Source: Bifidobacterium breve (GTDB lineage: Bacteria; Bacteroidota; Bacteroidia; Chitinophagales; Chitinophagaceae). Taken from it: DNA of 7,693 nucleotides. The notes beneath the pieces are model-generated. The model was not told the origin of the DNA. It saw only the letters and a program-made list of their open reading frames with translations, and searched no databases. The stretch lies in NCBI GenBank assembly GCA_943323935.2, contig CALPJR020000032.1:1-7693 (forward strand), given 5' to 3'. Positions 6,504 through 7,693 of the stretch are shown piece after piece (position 1 is the first letter of the stretch; every line of letters begins with the position of its first letter). The position numbers were made by a program, and so were the translations under genes.

Positions 6504-7547
6504 CTACTCTTTTTGTCGCAATGCATATTGCAATGTAAAATGATGGTAATTATTTCTTTGAAAAAAGCCTGTACCATATTGAAATTGTACTCTTTTATAA
6601 GGGAAACTAAAACCAGCACTTAATCCATTTAAACTATTGGGCTGATTGGGCAGATTCAATTCGAATCTTCGTGCAAAATGATAGCCAAGATCTATTTCAA
6701 AACTTTGCCCAATATACAATTGCGATCCTACAATAAGGTGGTTAAATATATTTTGAAGTGAGCCAGGTTTTTGATACCCTTCAGCATTGTAAAAATCCAT
6801 GTCATAATAGTTGTCATTCCAAACAGACAATCGCTCTGCTGTCACCGAAAATTGCAAAGGTGCATTGGCTAATTTTTTGGACCAGCCAAGCACTAAATTC
6901 AAAGGTAGTTCTTCCTTTACTTGAAAATATTTTAATTGCGTCCCTACATTTTGTAATAAAATACTCCATTGTGACAATCCATTTGGCGCAAAATAGCTGA
7001 CACCAACATCCATTGCTATACCATTGGATCTAAAAGGACCGTAGTTGGATTGTATGAATTTTATTTGTGTGCCAAAATGAAAAAATTCCCTATAGGTTTT
7101 TGCGATACCTACCTGAATAGCATATTCATTTGGATTGATTGACCCAAATTCATTGCCTAAGAAATCCGTTTGAGTAATATTACCATAGTCCATAAAGTGC
7201 ACACCCCATCCTACCACCCAATCAGATTTTAATTTATTGGCTCCGTTTAAATCATATTGCTGAATACCCGCAAAATAAGGCTTCACACTTACTTGTAACT
7301 CTCCGTCTAAGTTCGTTGATAATAAAGCAGGCTGTGTCATTGCTAAACCTAGGTCATTCCCAATAGAACTGATATTAAGCCCACCTAAACTTGTTGCTTT
7401 AGCAGAGTTAGGCAATTTTAGGAATTGATACACTGCATTTCCTGCTGTAGTTTGTGCAAAAATCGGATTGCCTCCAATAAACCATCCGCTATTAAAATAG
7501 CAGGCAATCAAAAACCCTAGCCTGAAGATGAATTGAATCGAACGCAT
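6504..7547 (-). CDS. porQ: PorQ, outer-membrane beta-barrel of the type IX secretion system
   Basis: This is a 347-aa member of the PorV/FadL-like barrel group. In Porphyromonas gingivalis PorQ works with PorU, PorV and PorZ in the outer-membrane attachment complex that processes T9SS cargo and anchors it to the surface. Residues 1-31 are a signal peptide (R2, R9, hydrophobic core) with cleavage after NPIFA, leaving Gln32. The mature N-terminus carries the PorQ signature: VYQFLKLPNSAK (39-50), LGGLNIS (54-60), NDLGLA (64-69) and PALLS (73-77). The rest alternates amphipathic strands with Gly/Asn-rich turns, with a late PLQFSVTAERLSVW segment that also fits the family. The C-terminus is aromatic (NYYH-type hairpin, then FTLQYAL). 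Length is normal for PorQ. The gene lies 34 bases downstream of the lon-like gene on the same strand and ends with TAG. Read-through from lon, or a promoter in the gap, could drive it. Confidence 0.88.
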   Translation of the reverse strand: MRSIQFIFRLGFLIACYFNSGWFIGGNPIFAQTTAGNAVYQFLKLPNSAKATSLGGLNISSIGNDLGLAMTQPALLSTNLDGELQVSVKPYFAGIQQYDLNGANKLKSDWVVGWGVHFMDYGNITQTDFLGNEFGSINPNEYAIQVGIAKTYREFFHFGTQIKFIQSNYGPFRSNGIAMDVGVSYFAPNGLSQWSILLQNVGTQLKYFQVKEELPLNLVLGWSKKLANAPLQFSVTAERLSVWNDNYYDMDFYNAEGYQKPGSLQNIFNHLIVGSQLYIGQSFEIDLGYHFARRFELNLPNQPNSLNGLSAGFSFPYKRVQFQYGTGFFQRNNYHHFTLQYALRQKE

Positions 7548-7581
7548 GCAACAAAGCTAGGGTTTGAAATTTAAAAATCAA
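7548..7581 (-). promoter_or_regulatory. candidate porQ promoter with TAGCTTTG -7 element
   Basis: On the minus strand TAGCTTTG (7559-7552) is an exact match to the Bacteroidota -7 consensus TAnnTTTG. TTGA (7581-7578), 18 bases upstream, could serve as the -33 element (consensus TTTG or TTG). The -7 element ends only 4 bases before the porQ ATG, so a transcript starting at the usual distance would be leaderless or nearly so. No Shine-Dalgarno sequence is present. The match may be chance in AT-rich DNA, and porQ may simply be read through from the upstream gene. Confidence 0.35.
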
Positions 7582-7693
7582 TTAAACAAGGGCTAAATCT
7601 AGCACCTGTTGCATATTTTTCACATAATAGAACTTCACTCCTTTAATAAAAGCTTGGTCAATTTCATTCACATCTTTTTCGTTTTGCCAACAA
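7582..7693 (-). CDS. lon: Lon protease (endopeptidase La), C-terminal end only
   Basis: The frame enters from the right edge and ends at TAA (7584-7582). It codes for 36 residues beginning CWQNEKDVNEI and ending in KFYYVKNMQQVLDLALV. This matches the end of bacterial Lon proteases: after the catalytic Ser/Lys domain they finish with a helix of the NEKDV-EI type, then a strand followed by HYV/HPV, then a V-D-LAL helix. Lon is the ATP-dependent cytoplasmic protease that removes misfolded and some regulatory proteins. No catalytic residue is inside the window, so the call rests on this short tail. It lies 34 bases upstream of porQ on the same strand; I recall lon next to porQ in other Bacteroidota, which would support it, but could not check this. 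Confidence 0.75.
   Translation of the reverse strand, partial: CWQNEKDVNEIDQAFIKGVKFYYVKNMQQVLDLALV

Noticed and set aside
6518..6531. GCAAT-GCAT-ATTGC perfect hairpin sequence near the porQ stop
   Set aside because: It lies inside the porQ coding sequence, is short and AT-rich, and is not followed by a T-run; chance is a sufficient explanation.
6758..7000. An 80-aa plus-strand open frame within porQ
   Set aside because: It is antisense to a well-supported porQ reading frame and has no start context or domain.
1..7693. Defence system, CRISPR array, mobile element or phage gene
   Set aside because: Every substantial frame is accounted for by housekeeping or envelope genes. I found no spaced direct repeats, transposase motifs or terminal inverted repeats.

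Overview
The window is an AT-rich chromosomal stretch from a member of the Bacteroidota, most likely the Chitinophagaceae or a close relative. Two genes code for components of the type IX secretion system (T9SS), which is confined to this phylum. The exported proteins have signal peptides ending in Ala-Gln at the cleavage point, as is typical of the phylum. The spacers lack strong Shine-Dalgarno sequences and contain candidate TAnnTTTG-type -7 elements. The genus-level guess rests on gene order and sequence feel only.

Layout. Positions 1-742 (minus strand) hold three tightly packed genes that probably lead into the ATP synthase operon to the left of the window: a 131-aa single-span membrane protein resembling the N-terminal part of a Bacteroidota M23 peptidase but with no peptidase domain, AtpZ, and the start of an AtpI-like membrane protein (cut by the window edge, coupled to atpZ by an ATGA overlap). 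Positions 743-821 are a short divergent promoter region with a 6-bp inverted repeat at its centre. Positions 822-6429 (plus strand) hold a two-gene unit: a 1051-aa PorW/SprE-type TPR protein of the T9SS, then a complete bifunctional penicillin-binding protein 1A (glycosyltransferase GT51 plus transpeptidase). After a short convergent spacer, positions 6504-7547 (minus strand) code for the T9SS outer-membrane barrel PorQ. At 7582-7693 is the C-terminus of a gene read as Lon protease, transcribed in the same direction just upstream of porQ.

How the genes fit together. Most products are cell-envelope functions. PorW is a periplasmic T9SS part that in characterised species links the PorK/PorN ring to the Sov translocon. 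PorQ belongs to the cell-surface attachment complex that anchors T9SS cargo. PBP1A builds the peptidoglycan that the T9SS must span. The minus-strand cluster at the left serves ATP synthase assembly. I see no mobile element, CRISPR array, tRNA, rRNA, phage gene or defence system, and no convincing undescribed multi-gene system. The points most worth a second look are the M23-like protein without its catalytic domain, the PorW homologue without a lipobox, and the promoter architecture of the divergent region and of porQ.
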